A DNA stretch of 47,228 bases from Gemmataceae bacterium (GCA_019748295.1 JAIEPT010000062.1:1-47228), one strand, 5' to 3'; counted from the stretch's first letter, positions 1-8,988 are shown. Notes: generated from the sequence alone by a model not told the origin. Translations and numbers: made by a program.

Positions 1-400
1 GGCAAGTAGCTGACTTCAGCTAGATATAAGACGAAACACGCATACGATCAAGCATGCGTCGCGTCCGGGGTGCGCGCTTTCCAGCACGCTGCGCAAGCAA
101 GAGTTCGCAGCTTCCCGGAAGCGGATGAATCCCGCAACCGGGCCAGAAGGGCTTGCTTGACCGAAGGGTGAAATTGTGCTGTCGTGACTGATTTCCTTCG
201 AAGGGTGTGGGGCGGGGCTTGCTCAATCAAAGACCCCGACCCATGCCGATTTTCACGCGCCCCGCCATTTCCCGCCAAAATCAACCTGTCGCACCCCTCC
301 GCAAATTCAGCCGTGGTTTTTGTTGGCATGCGGCCGGCAATTCGCGCATCATGAAAGCCCCACAGGGTACACGACCCGCCGTCTCTGGAGTTATCCGCTC
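1..400. other. No gene recognised
   Basis: I see no convincing gene here. Short open frames on both strands have no recognisable motif and no ribosome site. The segment probably holds the promoter of the PQQ-propeller gene that starts at 401, but I cannot point to clear -35/-10 boxes. Confidence 0.4.
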
Positions 401-1663
401 ATGTATCGAGCCGCTCTTCTTGTCGCCCTCGTCGCCTCTCCCGCCTTCGCCGAAAATTGGCCCTCCTGGCGCGGCCCGGATCGCACGGGCGTTTCGCACG
501 AAAAGAACCTGCCGGTGCAGTGGAGCGAAAAGCAGAATGTCGTCTGGAAGATCGCCATGCCGGGCAAAGGCGGCGCGACCCCCATCGTGTGGGACGACCG
601 CATCTTCATCGTGAGCGGCGTCGGCAACACGGCGGAACAAGTGCTCCTCTGCCTGGGGACCGACGGCAAGGAACGCTGGAAGAAGAAGATCGCTTCCGGC
701 GGCCGCAACAACATCCGCGGCGACGAAGCCAACGAAGCCTCGGCCACGCCCAGCACCGACGGCAAGCATGTGTACGTCTTCGTCGGCTCCGGCTTCCTCG
801 CCTGCTTCGATTTCGAAGGCAACGAAAAGTGGAACGTCGATATCCAAAAGAAGTACGGGAAATTCGGCATCCAACACGGCATCCACATTTCGCCGGTGCT
901 GTTCGAGGATCGCCTGTACCTGTCGCTGCTGCACGCGAATGCCCAGCTTGTGATCGCCTTCGACAAGGCGACGGGCGACGAGGTGTGGAAGGTGCAACGC
1001 AAGAGCGACGCCAAGGGCGAGAGCCTGGAGGCCTATGCGTCCCCCTATCTGTGGAACGACGGCAAGGAGAACCTGCTGATCGTCCTCGGTTCCGATTACG
1101 CGACGGCCCATCGCCTCAAGGACGGCTCCGAAGCGTGGCGGTTGGGCGATCTTAATCCGAAGAAGAACTACAGCACCGCGCTCCGCATCATCGCGTCGCC
1201 GGCAGGTAGTTCGGATGTGCTCGTCGTCCCCACGGCTCGCGGCGGCTTGACGGTTGCGGTGAAGCCCGGCGCGTCCGGCGAGATCGCTCACACGGAGCAC
1301 GAATTCTGGCGCAAAGGCAAGGGCGCCCCCGATGTGCCGTCCCCCTTGGTGCATGAGGGCATCGCGTATCTGTGCCGCGAGAACGGCATCCTGCAAGCTT
1401 GGGGCGCGAAATCGGGCAAGGAACTTTACCAGCACCGCTTCCACGACGACCGCTACCGCGCGTCTCCCGTTTATGGCGACGGCAAAATCTACATCGGCTC
1501 TCGCAACGGCACCTTCGTCGTCGTGAAGGCGGGGCCCAAGTTCGAATTGCTGGGCACGAGCAACCTTGAGGACACTTTCACCGCTTCCCCCGCAATCTCC
1601 GGCGGCGTCATGTATCTCCGCGGCTTCAACTCGCTCTACGCCATCCGCGAAGACGCGAAATAG
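401..1663 (+). CDS. PQQ-binding-like beta-propeller protein (BamB-like fold), secreted
   Basis: About 420 residues. The start is placed at the ATG at 401 because it opens a clean signal peptide (MYRAALLVALVASPAFA) ending just before NWPSWRGPDRTGVS, a block typical of planctomycete PQQ-like propeller proteins. An in-frame ATG at 320 would put 27 polar residues before the signal. The mature part has repeated W-K/W-R blades (for example DGKERWKKKI, TGDEVWKVQ, DGSEAWRLGD), the tryptophan-docking pattern of pyrroloquinoline-type propellers. Family knowledge predicts an extracytoplasmic eight-blade propeller; many relatives lack enzyme activity and act as scaffolds, so no reaction is assigned. A large hairpin lies just after the stop. 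Propeller and export are well supported; the role is unknown. Confidence 0.85.
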   Translation: MYRAALLVALVASPAFAENWPSWRGPDRTGVSHEKNLPVQWSEKQNVVWKIAMPGKGGATPIVWDDRIFIVSGVGNTAEQVLLCLGTDGKERWKKKIASGGRNNIRGDEANEASATPSTDGKHVYVFVGSGFLACFDFEGNEKWNVDIQKKYGKFGIQHGIHISPVLFEDRLYLSLLHANAQLVIAFDKATGDEVWKVQRKSDAKGESLEAYASPYLWNDGKENLLIVLGSDYATAHRLKDGSEAWRLGDLNPKKNYSTALRIIASPAGSSDVLVVPTARGGLTVAVKPGASGEIAHTEHEFWRKGKGAPDVPSPLVHEGIAYLCRENGILQAWGAKSGKELYQHRFHDDRYRASPVYGDGKIYIGSRNGTFVVVKAGPKFELLGTSNLEDTFTASPAISGGVMYLRGFNSLYAIREDAK

Positions 1664-1693
1664 GCCGCCTCGCACGGGGCAGTGGATAGGCAA

Positions 1694-1790
1694 AAGCAGG
1701 ATAATGAGGAGAGCAGGATAATAAGAAGCAGTGAAATCCGATGATTTTCATTCTGCTTTTTATTATCCTGCTCTCCTCATTATCCTGCTT
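1694..1790. repeat. Large hairpin, AGCAGGATAAT family, copy 1
   Basis: The arms at 1694-1723 and 1761-1790 are perfect 30-base inverted complements, beginning AAGCAGGATAATGAGGAG on the left. The spacer adds further pairing (AAGCAG against CTGCTT). It follows the PQQ-propeller gene by 30 bases and could end transcription, though there is no clear U-tract. A diverged second copy sits at 19079-19182. Confidence 0.85.
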
Positions 1791-1949
1791 GCCGCTGGCC
1801 ATATAGGGGTCGTTCGCCTCCGGTTGCTCCCCACCCGTCTCGCGACGACGCAGTTGCCTTCGGCTGCCATGTCCAGACCAGACGTCGCAGGGACTTGCAC
1901 CCCGCCAACTCCTCGCGCTTGAAGGGGCACTGTGGGGCGGTCTCTGACA

Positions 1950-2160
1950 CACGGCCCGACCGAAGGTCTCCATGAAGCGTCCGAAGGCCTCATGCCGCTC
2001 CCGCTGTCCAATCCACGAATTGGCTGCAACCACGGATCGCACGGATAACACGGATCAGACGGTCTTCATCCGTGCGCTCCGTGTTATCCGTAGTTAACGT
2101 TCTTCCTGTCTGCGGACCTAGGTCCCTGGCGCTTCATGGAGACCTTCGGTCGGGCCGTGC
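1950..2160. repeat. Nested inverted repeat with perfect 30-base outer arms
   Basis: The left arm 1950-1979 (starts CACGGCCCGACCGAAGG) is the exact reverse complement of the right arm 2131-2160. Between them, around 2030-2097, a second inverted repeat is built from copies of ACGGATAACACGGAT, including CCGTGTTATCCG. No coding potential is visible in 1664-2291; this gap is repeat-derived DNA. Confidence 0.8.
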
Positions 2161-2291
2161 GGCACGGTCGGAGACCGTGCCGCAACGGCCGAGGCCGCCT
2201 GCGGGCGAACAGGCGTTGACTGGACAAATCTTCAGAAGTCCGGATATATGGCTTTAGGGGAAGAATCGCCTGTGCTTTCGCATCCGTCCAC

Positions 2292-2321
2292 TTGCGTGAG
2301 CTGGAGTCTTCCTTGCATAAT
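2292..2321 (+). promoter_or_regulatory. Possible sigma-70-like promoter for the TIGR03000 gene
   Basis: TTGCGT at 2292-2297 and CATAAT at 2316-2321 are separated by 18 bases, about 78 bases upstream of the ATG at 2399. This is a weak consensus match found by eye. Confidence 0.3.
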
Positions 2322-2398
2322 GCACTGTCGGAAGAACCAGCGCGACACGGAGCAGGAGGCCGTGCCCGACATTCGGAAGCACACCAAGAGCCATCGCC

Positions 2399-3244
2399 AT
2401 GAAGATCGTTCGACTCTGCGTCGTCGGCGCCCTGAGCGCCTTCGCCCTCTTTTCGTCCGCGTCGCCCGCTGAGGCGAATTTCCGCTCGCGGAGAGTTTTC
2501 CGCACGCCGGCCTATGCGGTTCAGCCCGGCCAAAGCTGTTTCGTCGCCGATACCTTCGGCGACATTGCGAACTTCCCGACCGCGGCAGCGGGCGTCAGCA
2601 CCGGAGCGGGCTGCACCTGGTCCGACGAATGCTCGGGCGGATGCAGCCAGGTGAGCGACGTCGTGGCCGAGTCGGCCGCGCCGCCGTTGCTTGAAGAGCG
2701 CGTGACGGCCCCGTTGATCCACACGCCGATCACCCATTCCATCGTGCAAGCGCCCGTCTACCATGCTCCGATGATGCATGCGCCGATGGTGAAGGCCCCC
2801 TTCCCGCCGCATCCGATCTATGGGTACATGGCTGCGGGGCCTTACTATTACGGCGTTCCCCACTATTATGATCCTTCGTGGGATTGGAACCGTACGGACC
2901 TGCGAACGAACGTTCAGCGCGGTCCGGTGGCGAAGGGACGCCCCGAGGCGTACCCCGCCCTCCCGTATTCCGAGTTCGCCAATCAGCAGGCGGTGGAGTC
3001 GGCGAACGTGGACAACACGCGAGGCGCCATCGTGGTCCGCGTGCCGCAGGAAAATGCCCGCGTGTTCATCGAAGGGCAGCTGATGCGGACGACGGGCCTG
3101 GTGCGATCGTTCACGACCCCGCCGCTCGCTCGCGGCAAGACTTTCGAGATGGAAGTTCGCGGCGAATGGCAAGGGGACGAACCGCACACCAAGCGGATCG
3201 AAGTCCGCGCGGGCCAAACCACGACCGTGGAACTCGGCCGATAA
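2399..3244 (+). CDS. TIGR03000-type planctomycete secreted protein
   Basis: 281 residues. A signal peptide (about 1-26, ending SASPAEA) is followed by a low-complexity middle rich in His, Pro, Met and Tyr (repeated HAPMMHAPM-like steps, then GPYYYGVPHYY). The C-terminal domain of about 70 residues (GAIVVRVPQENARVFIEG ... RSFTTPPLARGKTF ... VRAGQTTTVELGR) matches the TIGR03000 pattern: beta strands in a V-PxxA-V-G layout with an R-F-TPPL core. The family is restricted to planctomycetes and is presumed cell-surface; its function is unknown. The Cys- and His-rich central part could bind metal, but that is speculation. A palindromic element begins 2 bases after the stop. Confidence 0.8.
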   Translation: MKIVRLCVVGALSAFALFSSASPAEANFRSRRVFRTPAYAVQPGQSCFVADTFGDIANFPTAAAGVSTGAGCTWSDECSGGCSQVSDVVAESAAPPLLEERVTAPLIHTPITHSIVQAPVYHAPMMHAPMVKAPFPPHPIYGYMAAGPYYYGVPHYYDPSWDWNRTDLRTNVQRGPVAKGRPEAYPALPYSEFANQQAVESANVDNTRGAIVVRVPQENARVFIEGQLMRTTGLVRSFTTPPLARGKTFEMEVRGEWQGDEPHTKRIEVRAGQTTTVELGR

Positions 3245-3246
3245 CC

Positions 3247-3402
3247 CGTTTAGCGGGGAGCCGTAGGCGACCAGGCTTTCTCCCTCTCCCTGCGCGATAG
3301 GGTTGGGGTGAGGGAAATCGCTCGATGCCATCGGGCGCTTTGACCCTCACCCCCGGCCCCTCTCCCAAGGGGAGAGGGGAGGAATGCGCTCCCCGCTAAA
3401 CG
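3247..3402. repeat. Composite palindromic element (GGGGTGAGGG core), copy 1
   Basis: Perfect 15-base terminal inverted repeats (CGTTTAGCGGGGAGC at 3247-3261 and its complement at 3388-3402) bracket two internal arms: TCCCTCTCCCTGCGCG..GGTTGGGGTGAGGG, and CCCTCACCCCCGGCCCCTC with its GGGGAGAGGGG complement. The layout is shared with elements at 35721, 43836, 46782 and 42015; a half copy is at 30471. No ORF is inside. Confidence 0.8.
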
Positions 3403-3484
3403 AGTGCATGATCCAACAAGCGAAGAGGCGAACGCGCCGCTTCGCTTCGAACTTTTACCAGAAACCACTGAGACGGTTCATTTC

Positions 3485-4159
3485 ATGAGCGATCCGAAGA
3501 AATCCGAACGCTGGCGCGAACTCGCTGACCTGCTCGGCCTACCTGCCGAAGAGCCCAAAGCTGCCGCGGAAGTGGCGGACGAAGTCGAGGAAGTCGTCGA
3601 AGAGCCTGCAGCGGAAGAAGAGGGCCTCGAAGCGAACGAACCCGCGGAAGTCGCTGAAGCGGCTGCGGAAGGGGACGCGGATGAAGAAGGCGATCGCCCG
3701 CGTCGCGGCCGTCGCCGGCGCCGTCGTGGACGTGGACGCCGTGATGAGGCTGAAGGGGCCGAAGGCGGCGATGCGCTTCTGGAAGGAGCCGACGCTCCCG
3801 TGGGCGAAGGGGACGAATCGGAAGTCGAAATCGTCGAAGAAGAAGTCGTCGCCGGCGAATCCGAGGCAAGTCCCGAAGGAGAATCGGGCGAGCAGGAACG
3901 CGGCGCACGCCGCGGCCGGCGTCGTCGCGGACGAGGCCGTCATCGCGAAGAGCGCGAAGAACCCGTCGGCGAAGGCGACGAACTCGATCGTGACGCACAG
4001 TCCGAAGACGAATCGGACGAAGTCCTCGCCGACAATCCTGAAGCCCTTGAGGATGAGGATGACGACGAGTTCGACGAAGCCGCGATGGAAAGCCTGCGCG
4101 ACTGGAATGTCCCGTCATGGCAAGAGCTGATCGGTTCGCTCTTCCGCCCCGAACGATAA
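3485..4159 (+). CDS. Acidic Glu/Arg-rich hypothetical protein
   Basis: 224 residues with the start at ATG 3485 (MSDPKKSERWRELADLLGL). An in-frame ATG at 3404 would begin inside the repeat-flanking DNA. The short N-terminal helix is followed by a long Glu/Ala/Asp-rich tract broken by arginine blocks (RRGRRRRRRGRGRR near residue 75, RRGRRRRGRGRHR near 145), then an acidic tail. It ends in a compact hydrophobic-aromatic peptide, WNVPSWQELIGSLFRPER, which looks like the only folded or docking part. The alternating acid and RGR clusters suggest a disordered, possibly RNA- or ribosome-associated protein, but that is inference. Composition biased DNA of this kind also creates long false ORFs on the other strand. 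Confidence 0.65.
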   Translation: MSDPKKSERWRELADLLGLPAEEPKAAAEVADEVEEVVEEPAAEEEGLEANEPAEVAEAAAEGDADEEGDRPRRGRRRRRRGRGRRDEAEGAEGGDALLEGADAPVGEGDESEVEIVEEEVVAGESEASPEGESGEQERGARRGRRRRGRGRHREEREEPVGEGDELDRDAQSEDESDEVLADNPEALEDEDDDEFDEAAMESLRDWNVPSWQELIGSLFRPER

Positions 4160-4177
4160 ACTGACATACGTGACTCA

Positions 4178-4280
4178 AAGCCCAGGGGCGACCGTAGGGA
4201 GCTCCTGGGATCGGAGTGTCGGAAGAGCAACACGTTTACGGTCTGGATCCCAGGAGCTCGCTGCGCTCGCCCCTGGGCTT
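4178..4280. repeat. CCCAGGGGCGA palindromic repeat, copy A
   Basis: The outer arms AAGCCCAGGGGCGACCGTAG and its partner GAGCTCGCTGCGCTCGCC-CCTGGGCTT enclose an inner GAGCTCCTGGGATC / GGATCCCAGGAGCTC pair. Relatives lie at 8843, 29313 and 32890. It fills the gap between the acidic protein and the GNAT gene. Confidence 0.85.
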
Positions 4281-4337
4281 GAATCGAATTTGTTGGTTCA
4301 CTTGCTCGTTGTTCACGATCTCTGAGGCATCTTCGCC

Positions 4338-4784
4338 ATGGCCGATGCGATCGTCGATCTGGTGGGGCCGGACGATCTTCCGACGATCGTCGCGCTCTAC
4401 AATCAGATCTTTCGGCCCAACCGCGACGTCGATTCGTTTCGACGCCGGTTTCGCGGACGTTACAACGTGCTGATGCTGATGGCGCGTCTTGGCGAGGAGC
4501 CGGTCGGGTTCTTCATCGGGTTCGAGCTGAAGCCGACGGTGTTTTTCGCTTGGTTTTACGGGGTGAAGCCTGAATATCGCCGGCAGGGAGTCGCGTCTCA
4601 ATTGATGGAGGCGGTGCATTCCTGGGCGAAGCAGAACGATTACGAGTCGATCCGCTTCGAGTGCCACAATCAGCATCGCCCCATGCTCCATTTGGCGATC
4701 GCCCTGGAGTACGATATCGTTGGCATGCGTTGGGACCCGGACCGGGGCGACAACCTGGTTATCTTCGAGAAGGTCCTGCACTGA
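4338..4784 (+). CDS. GNAT-family N-acetyltransferase
   Basis: 148 residues, the usual length for a single GNAT domain. Visible features are the central beta strand FFAWFYGVKPEYRRQGVASQLMEA, containing the acetyl-CoA pyrophosphate-binding signature R-R-Q-G-V-A (Q/RxxGxG/A type), and the downstream helix MEAVHSWAKQNDYESI. The family transfers an acetyl group from acetyl-CoA to an amine; the substrate cannot be told. The stop is 20 bases before the PP2C gene, so the two are probably co-transcribed. Confidence 0.85.
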   Translation: MADAIVDLVGPDDLPTIVALYNQIFRPNRDVDSFRRRFRGRYNVLMLMARLGEEPVGFFIGFELKPTVFFAWFYGVKPEYRRQGVASQLMEAVHSWAKQNDYESIRFECHNQHRPMLHLAIALEYDIVGMRWDPDRGDNLVIFEKVLH

Positions 4785-4804
4785 TTGGCGGAGGTCCGGT
4801 TTCG

Positions 4805-5542
4805 ATGGCCGATTTCGTGCTTCGCGTGGGCAGCCGTTCCGTTCAAGGAAAGCGTTCCAATAACGAGGACCGCTGCGTCGTCGATCTCGGCAACCGTCTG
4901 TTTCTCGTCGCCGACGGCATGGGCGGACAGGAGCGCGGCGAACTCGCTTCCGGTCTGGCTGCCGACATCATTCCGAAGGTCGTCTCCGACCGCCTCGCCG
5001 CCGCATTCCCCGTGGAAAAAGCCGTCACCGACGCCTTCGATCGTGCCAACGCCGCCATCCTCGATGCGGGGCGCGATCAGCCCGAAGGCCGGCGGATGGG
5101 AACGACGGCCGTCTGTGCGTTGCATCAAAACGGCAAGGTATATGTCGCCGGGCTGGGCGATTCGCGGGCGTATCTGATTCGAGGGGACCAAGTCGATCTG
5201 TTGACGGTCGATCATTCGGTCGCCAATGCCCTGGTTCTCTGCGGCGCCCTCACCAAGGAAGAAGCGAAGACAAGTCCCTACAACCATGTTCTCCACAAGT
5301 TCCTCGGCTGCGCCAACATGCATGAAGGCGCCGAGGTCTCGCCCTTCGTTCCCGAGGCGGGCGATCGACTGCTGTTGGCAAGCGACGGGTTGACGAACCA
5401 CGTCGAGGACGAGGATCTCGTCGAAGGCTCGAAGCGATACGCCGACCCGCAAGAGTGGGCGGACACGCTGATTTCGGCCGCGCTGGAACGCGGCTCGCGC
5501 GACAATGTCACGTGCATCGTCGTCTACTTCGATCCCGACTGA
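4805..5542 (+). CDS. PP2C-family protein Ser/Thr phosphatase
   Basis: 245 residues. The start at ATG 4805 (MADFVLRVGSRSVQGKRSNNED) has GGAGG about 12 bases upstream; the longer open frame would overlap the acetyltransferase. Metal-binding motifs are all present: SNNEDRCVVD, VADGMGGQERGE, GTTAVCAL, GLGDSRAYLIR, LLLASDGLTNHV and the C-terminal RGSRDNVTCIVVYFD. The family dephosphorylates Ser/Thr with two Mn/Mg ions and usually opposes bacterial Hanks-type kinases. FHA-domain (18283) and kinase (36070) proteins are also in this window, although not adjacent. No membrane segment is seen, so it is cytoplasmic. Confidence 0.93.
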   Translation: MADFVLRVGSRSVQGKRSNNEDRCVVDLGNRLFLVADGMGGQERGELASGLAADIIPKVVSDRLAAAFPVEKAVTDAFDRANAAILDAGRDQPEGRRMGTTAVCALHQNGKVYVAGLGDSRAYLIRGDQVDLLTVDHSVANALVLCGALTKEEAKTSPYNHVLHKFLGCANMHEGAEVSPFVPEAGDRLLLASDGLTNHVEDEDLVEGSKRYADPQEWADTLISAALERGSRDNVTCIVVYFDPD

Positions 5543-5697
5543 AAGTCGTTTCAGATCGCACAACCGGCCCGCTCGCGCGACACCGTACCGGTTCCGCGGG
5601 ACGCATCCTTGCATGGGCTGTGAATTTGGGTAGGATTTCTGGAGAGTGCCGTGATACCAGCGCGCGGGAATCTCCACGTCTTTCGTTGAGGTCGTTC

Positions 5698-7233
5698 ATG
5701 CCTCTTGGGTTGCGTTGTCCCGCCTGCCAGCAAGCGATGCGCGTACCGGACCATGCTCAGGGACGCCGTGTCGAATGCCCGTTTTGCAACCATGAATTTC
5801 GATTCACGGGTCAGAAGAACCTGCTGCTCGGCCGAGTTCCCGAGAAGGGTTCCAAGGCGATTCCGTTGGCCGCAGCCATCGCCGTTCCGCTGGCCTCGGC
5901 TGCGGCAGTCGCCTCGATCGCTCGGCCCGCGCGGGCGGAAGTGATCGAACTGAACGAACTGCCGGGCGCCAGGCCTCCCGAACGAGACGTTGCGATCCCC
6001 GAGGTGGTGGGCGAAACGCAGCCGCGCGAACTGCCGGAGGGCGAGGACGACGATTTCCGCCCGGTCACGTTCCCGGAGGACGCGGTCGTTGAGGAGGCGG
6101 TCGCTGAGGAGATTGAAGAAGCCGTCGAAGCCGATCTCGCGGACGAAGAACCCGCGGAAGCGGAGTTGGCCGACGACGACGTCGCGGAAGCGGAACTGGC
6201 CGAAGACGAAGAAGTCGCCCTCGCGGAACCAGCCGAAGCGGATTTCGCTGACATTGCCGAGACGGCGCTCGTGGAAGCCGAGGAACTGGTTGAACTCGTC
6301 GAGGAAGCACAATTTGCGGAAGCCGTCGAAGCGGATTTCGCCGAGGCCGCGGAGGAAGCGGAGGAAGATATCGCGGAAGCGGAGATCGCGGATGAGCACG
6401 ATCCGCTCATGGCGGCGGCGCTCGCCGAGATGACTGCGAGCGAACCAGAGGAAGAGATCCTGGAAGTGGCGGAAGCCGAACCCGAGCCTGCGGTCGCTGA
6501 AATCGCTGCGGTCGCCGCCATGCCGGCCGCATCCGCACCGACGGCCCAAGAGGAAGACGCCGCGTTCGCCGAAGCGATGGCGGTGCTCTCGGCCGAGACT
6601 CCCGCAGAACCCGCGGACGACGCCTCGCTCGAGGAAGCGGAAGCGTTGCTTGCCGACGAGGCTGAGATCGCGGAAGCGGAAGAAGCGGAGTTGTTCGTCG
6701 AGGTCTCCGATCCCGCCGCTCCCGCCGCTCCCGCCGCTCCCGTAGAGGCAACGCTGCTCGCCGCATCGCCGTTGGCGGTCGAAGAAGACGTCGTCGAAGC
6801 GGAGGAAGCCGATCTGGCGGAAGCCATCTTCGAAAGCGAACCGACCCCCGCGGCATCGAGCGTGCCGACCCTGCTCGCCTTCGAGGATATGCCGGCAGCC
6901 GTAGGCAAAGAAGCGGAGACGGAAGAAGAGATCGCCGTGGCCGAAGAAGAGGAAGAAGAAGCGCCCAAGCCGAAGCGGGCGGCCCCTGCTCCGGTCGCCG
7001 AGGATGAAGTCGATCTCAACGAGATTTTCGGAGCGACGGAGATCGACGAAGACTCGAGCAAAACACCGACGCCTGGCGCCGTCTTCGACGACGAGGCCAC
7101 CGAAACCATGGAACCGATCGAAGCGGATCAGCTCTTCGAAGACGCCTCGGCCGAGACCGAAAACGTCGCCCCCAAGAAGTCGAAGGGCAAGGACAACGAG
7201 ACCGGCAAGAAAAAGGGCTGGAAGCTCTGGTAG
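5698..7233 (+). CDS. Zinc-ribbon protein with long Ala/Glu-rich tail
   Basis: 511 residues with the start at ATG 5698. The N-terminus is a small zinc ribbon, LRCPACQQAM ... VECPFCNHEFRF (two CPxC knuckles, residues about 5-36). A hydrophobic Ala-rich stretch (AIPLAAAIAVPLASAAAVASIA, about 60-80) might be a membrane segment. The remaining 400 residues are almost only Ala, Glu, Asp, Val and Leu in EAEEAEL-like steps, ending in a Lys-rich tip KGKDNETGKKKGWKLW. The tail is probably disordered or a long acidic helix. The repetitive GAAGCGGAG codons may be expanding by slippage. No function is recognised; two other proteins here (9959 and 36070) also begin with CPxC knuckles. Confidence 0.7.
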   Translation: MPLGLRCPACQQAMRVPDHAQGRRVECPFCNHEFRFTGQKNLLLGRVPEKGSKAIPLAAAIAVPLASAAAVASIARPARAEVIELNELPGARPPERDVAIPEVVGETQPRELPEGEDDDFRPVTFPEDAVVEEAVAEEIEEAVEADLADEEPAEAELADDDVAEAELAEDEEVALAEPAEADFADIAETALVEAEELVELVEEAQFAEAVEADFAEAAEEAEEDIAEAEIADEHDPLMAAALAEMTASEPEEEILEVAEAEPEPAVAEIAAVAAMPAASAPTAQEEDAAFAEAMAVLSAETPAEPADDASLEEAEALLADEAEIAEAEEAELFVEVSDPAAPAAPAAPVEATLLAASPLAVEEDVVEAEEADLAEAIFESEPTPAASSVPTLLAFEDMPAAVGKEAETEEEIAVAEEEEEEAPKPKRAAPAPVAEDEVDLNEIFGATEIDEDSSKTPTPGAVFDDEATETMEPIEADQLFEDASAETENVAPKKSKGKDNETGKKKGWKLW

Positions 7234-7252
7234 TAGGGCGAGCGGGCGTCTT

Positions 7253-7317
7253 GCACCAACCCGAAGCGTAAGTAAGCGAGGGACGACTTTGACCTCGCGA
7301 ACGCTTCGGATTAGTGC
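7253..7317. repeat. Inverted repeat, ACCCGAAGCGT family, copy 1
   Basis: GCACCAACCCGAAGCGTAAG at the left pairs with CGAACGCTTCGGATTAGTGC at the right, with GCGAGGG/CCTCGC inside. A related copy lies at 40151-40220. It fills the gap between the acidic zinc-ribbon gene and the DUF2330 gene. Confidence 0.7.
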
Positions 7318-7435
7318 AGAAACTGCCGCAATCTCGTGATTCCCGCTTCCGAACGGCGACTTTGCAATCCGTGCAGGTCGCCGTTTCGTCGTTAAGATGT
7401 CCCTATTCCGAATTCGGTTTCGATTGGAGATTCCC

Positions 7436-8827
7436 ATGCGGCGACTTTGGACGCCCCTCGGCATGCTGGCGGCACTTTTGACGAGCGCCGCCCCCGCTCA
7501 AGCGGCCTGTTGCTACTTCTCCGCCAAAAACGCGGACATTCTGCAACCCGCTCAAAAAGTCTTCCTCACCTACGACCCCGCCGAGAAGGCGGAAACCTTC
7601 ACGGTGCAGCCGAAGTTCGAAGGCAACGCCCTCGATTTCGGGATGGTGATCCCAACGCCCACGCAGCCGAAGCTGCATGAAATGCCGCGCGATTTCTTCA
7701 AGCATCTCGCTCTGTACACGATTCTCAAAAAGCGCGAGTTCCCGCATTCGAAGCTCATGCCCCGCGTCGAGCGCGAAATGCTGATGCGCGCCGCCAACGG
7801 TCGCCGAGCAGGATCTGCCGACGAGGACGCGAAAGCCGACAAAGGAAACGCGCCTCCACGTCCGACGGTCCGTGTTCTGGAAGCGGGCGTGGTGGGTTCG
7901 CTCGATTACAAGATCATCGAAGCCGATCGGGCCGACGATCTCTTCCAATGGCTCAAGAACCACAAGTACAGCTATTCAGGGGACGAAGCTTCGCTGAACT
8001 TCTATGTGCAGAAGAAATGGCTGTTCACGGTCATGAAGATCGACACGATGCAGATGAAGCGGAATAAAGACGGCACCTTCGCCGGCGAAGTGACGCCGAC
8101 TCGATTCCAGTTCACGAGCGAGAAGTTCATCTATCCGCTGAAGATCACGCAGATCTCGGTCAAGGATAAGACCGAAGCCCTCTTCTATGTTCAGGCCCCC
8201 TTCAAAGCCGACCTTGAGGGCGACTTCAGCTATCAGATGACGTGGATCCCCATGCTGCAAGCGGGCAGCGGCTGCATGCCGAGCGGCCTTCCCGGCGGCG
8301 GCGGCGAATGGCTCAAGGACTTCGCCCCACAACAGCCGAATCTTCTCGCCCGCGCTCAAGGCCTCGGCTTCCAGTTCGTCGCCGGCCAACGTCCGCAACC
8401 CGGCAAGGGCGGCCGTATTCCGACGACGATGGAATGGGCCCGCAAGCTCTCCAAGGACGACGTGAAAGTCCTCCGCGGCGAAGCGCCTTACAGCGAAAAG
8501 GCGCCGGATGTGGATGAAGGCTTCACCCAAGCCGACGTCAACGATCCCCAGCGCAGCCAGGCCATCTTCAAGGTGATTCAGGCTCGGCTCAACAAGGCCC
8601 GGCAAGAACGCCCTCTGGGCTACCTCGTCCGCGAAGCCCCGAAGGAAGACGTGACCGCCCTCGCCCAACTCGCCGGCCACATCCAGGAAGGCAAGTTCGT
8701 GACGAAGTTCCGCAAGATTTTCCTCAAGGACGAGATGAACGAAGACTTGATCATCATCCCCGCCCGTTACAACGACGCGGAGGACAAGTCGGAGTACGAG
8801 GAAATCCTCCCCGTCTCCCCACCGTGA
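7436..8827 (+). CDS. DUF2330-family secreted protein
   Basis: 463 residues. A signal peptide (MRRLWTPLGMLAALLTSAAPAQA) is followed directly by ACCYFSAKNADILQPAQKVFLTYD and then a TFTVQPKFEGNALDFGMVIPTPTQPKL block. The exported N-terminal ACC.., Y(D)-T-F-T-V-Q and the DFGxVxPxP motif are the marks of DUF2330, an exported family of unknown function. The double Cys at the mature N-terminus may be a disulfide or metal site; I see no lipobox. The start is chosen at 7436 because it gives the signal peptide; an ATG at 7397 adds 13 residues. A palindromic repeat follows 15 bases after the stop. Confidence 0.8.
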   Translation: MRRLWTPLGMLAALLTSAAPAQAACCYFSAKNADILQPAQKVFLTYDPAEKAETFTVQPKFEGNALDFGMVIPTPTQPKLHEMPRDFFKHLALYTILKKREFPHSKLMPRVEREMLMRAANGRRAGSADEDAKADKGNAPPRPTVRVLEAGVVGSLDYKIIEADRADDLFQWLKNHKYSYSGDEASLNFYVQKKWLFTVMKIDTMQMKRNKDGTFAGEVTPTRFQFTSEKFIYPLKITQISVKDKTEALFYVQAPFKADLEGDFSYQMTWIPMLQAGSGCMPSGLPGGGGEWLKDFAPQQPNLLARAQGLGFQFVAGQRPQPGKGGRIPTTMEWARKLSKDDVKVLRGEAPYSEKAPDVDEGFTQADVNDPQRSQAIFKVIQARLNKARQERPLGYLVREAPKEDVTALAQLAGHIQEGKFVTKFRKIFLKDEMNEDLIIIPARYNDAEDKSEYEEILPVSPP

Positions 8828-8842
8828 TCGAAAACAACCGCC

Positions 8843-8971
8843 AAGCCCAGGGGCGAGCGTAGCGAACTCCTGGGATCCAGACGGAGAATGAAAAGGGCAG
8901 AAGGACAACCCGTCTGCCTTTCTTGCTTTCGGCCTGGAACCCAGAAGCTCGCTGCGCTCGCCCCTGGGCTT
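8843..8971. repeat. CCCAGGGGCGA palindromic repeat, copy B, with inner hairpin
   Basis: Outer arms match copies A, C and D (AAGCCCAGGGGCGAGCGTAG ... CTCGCCCCTGGGCTT). The middle differs: AAAGGGCAGA (8889 on) pairs with TCTGCCTTTCTT, which looks like a terminator hairpin for the DUF2330 gene. The right end is 18 bases from the stop of the convergent transketolase gene, so the element separates two converging transcripts. Confidence 0.8.
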
Positions 8972-8988
8972 GGGCGCGCGATTTCTCT

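Noticed and set aside
48-329. 93-residue open frame on the - strand
   Set aside because: No recognisable motif; composition fits chance in GC-rich DNA.
281-1693. 470-residue open frame antisense to the PQQ-propeller gene
   Set aside because: It mirrors the coding bias of a clear gene, has no ribosome site or known domain.
5551-7464. 637-residue Arg/Phe-rich open frame opposite the acidic zinc-ribbon gene
   Set aside because: A product of GAAGCG-type codon repetition on the other strand.
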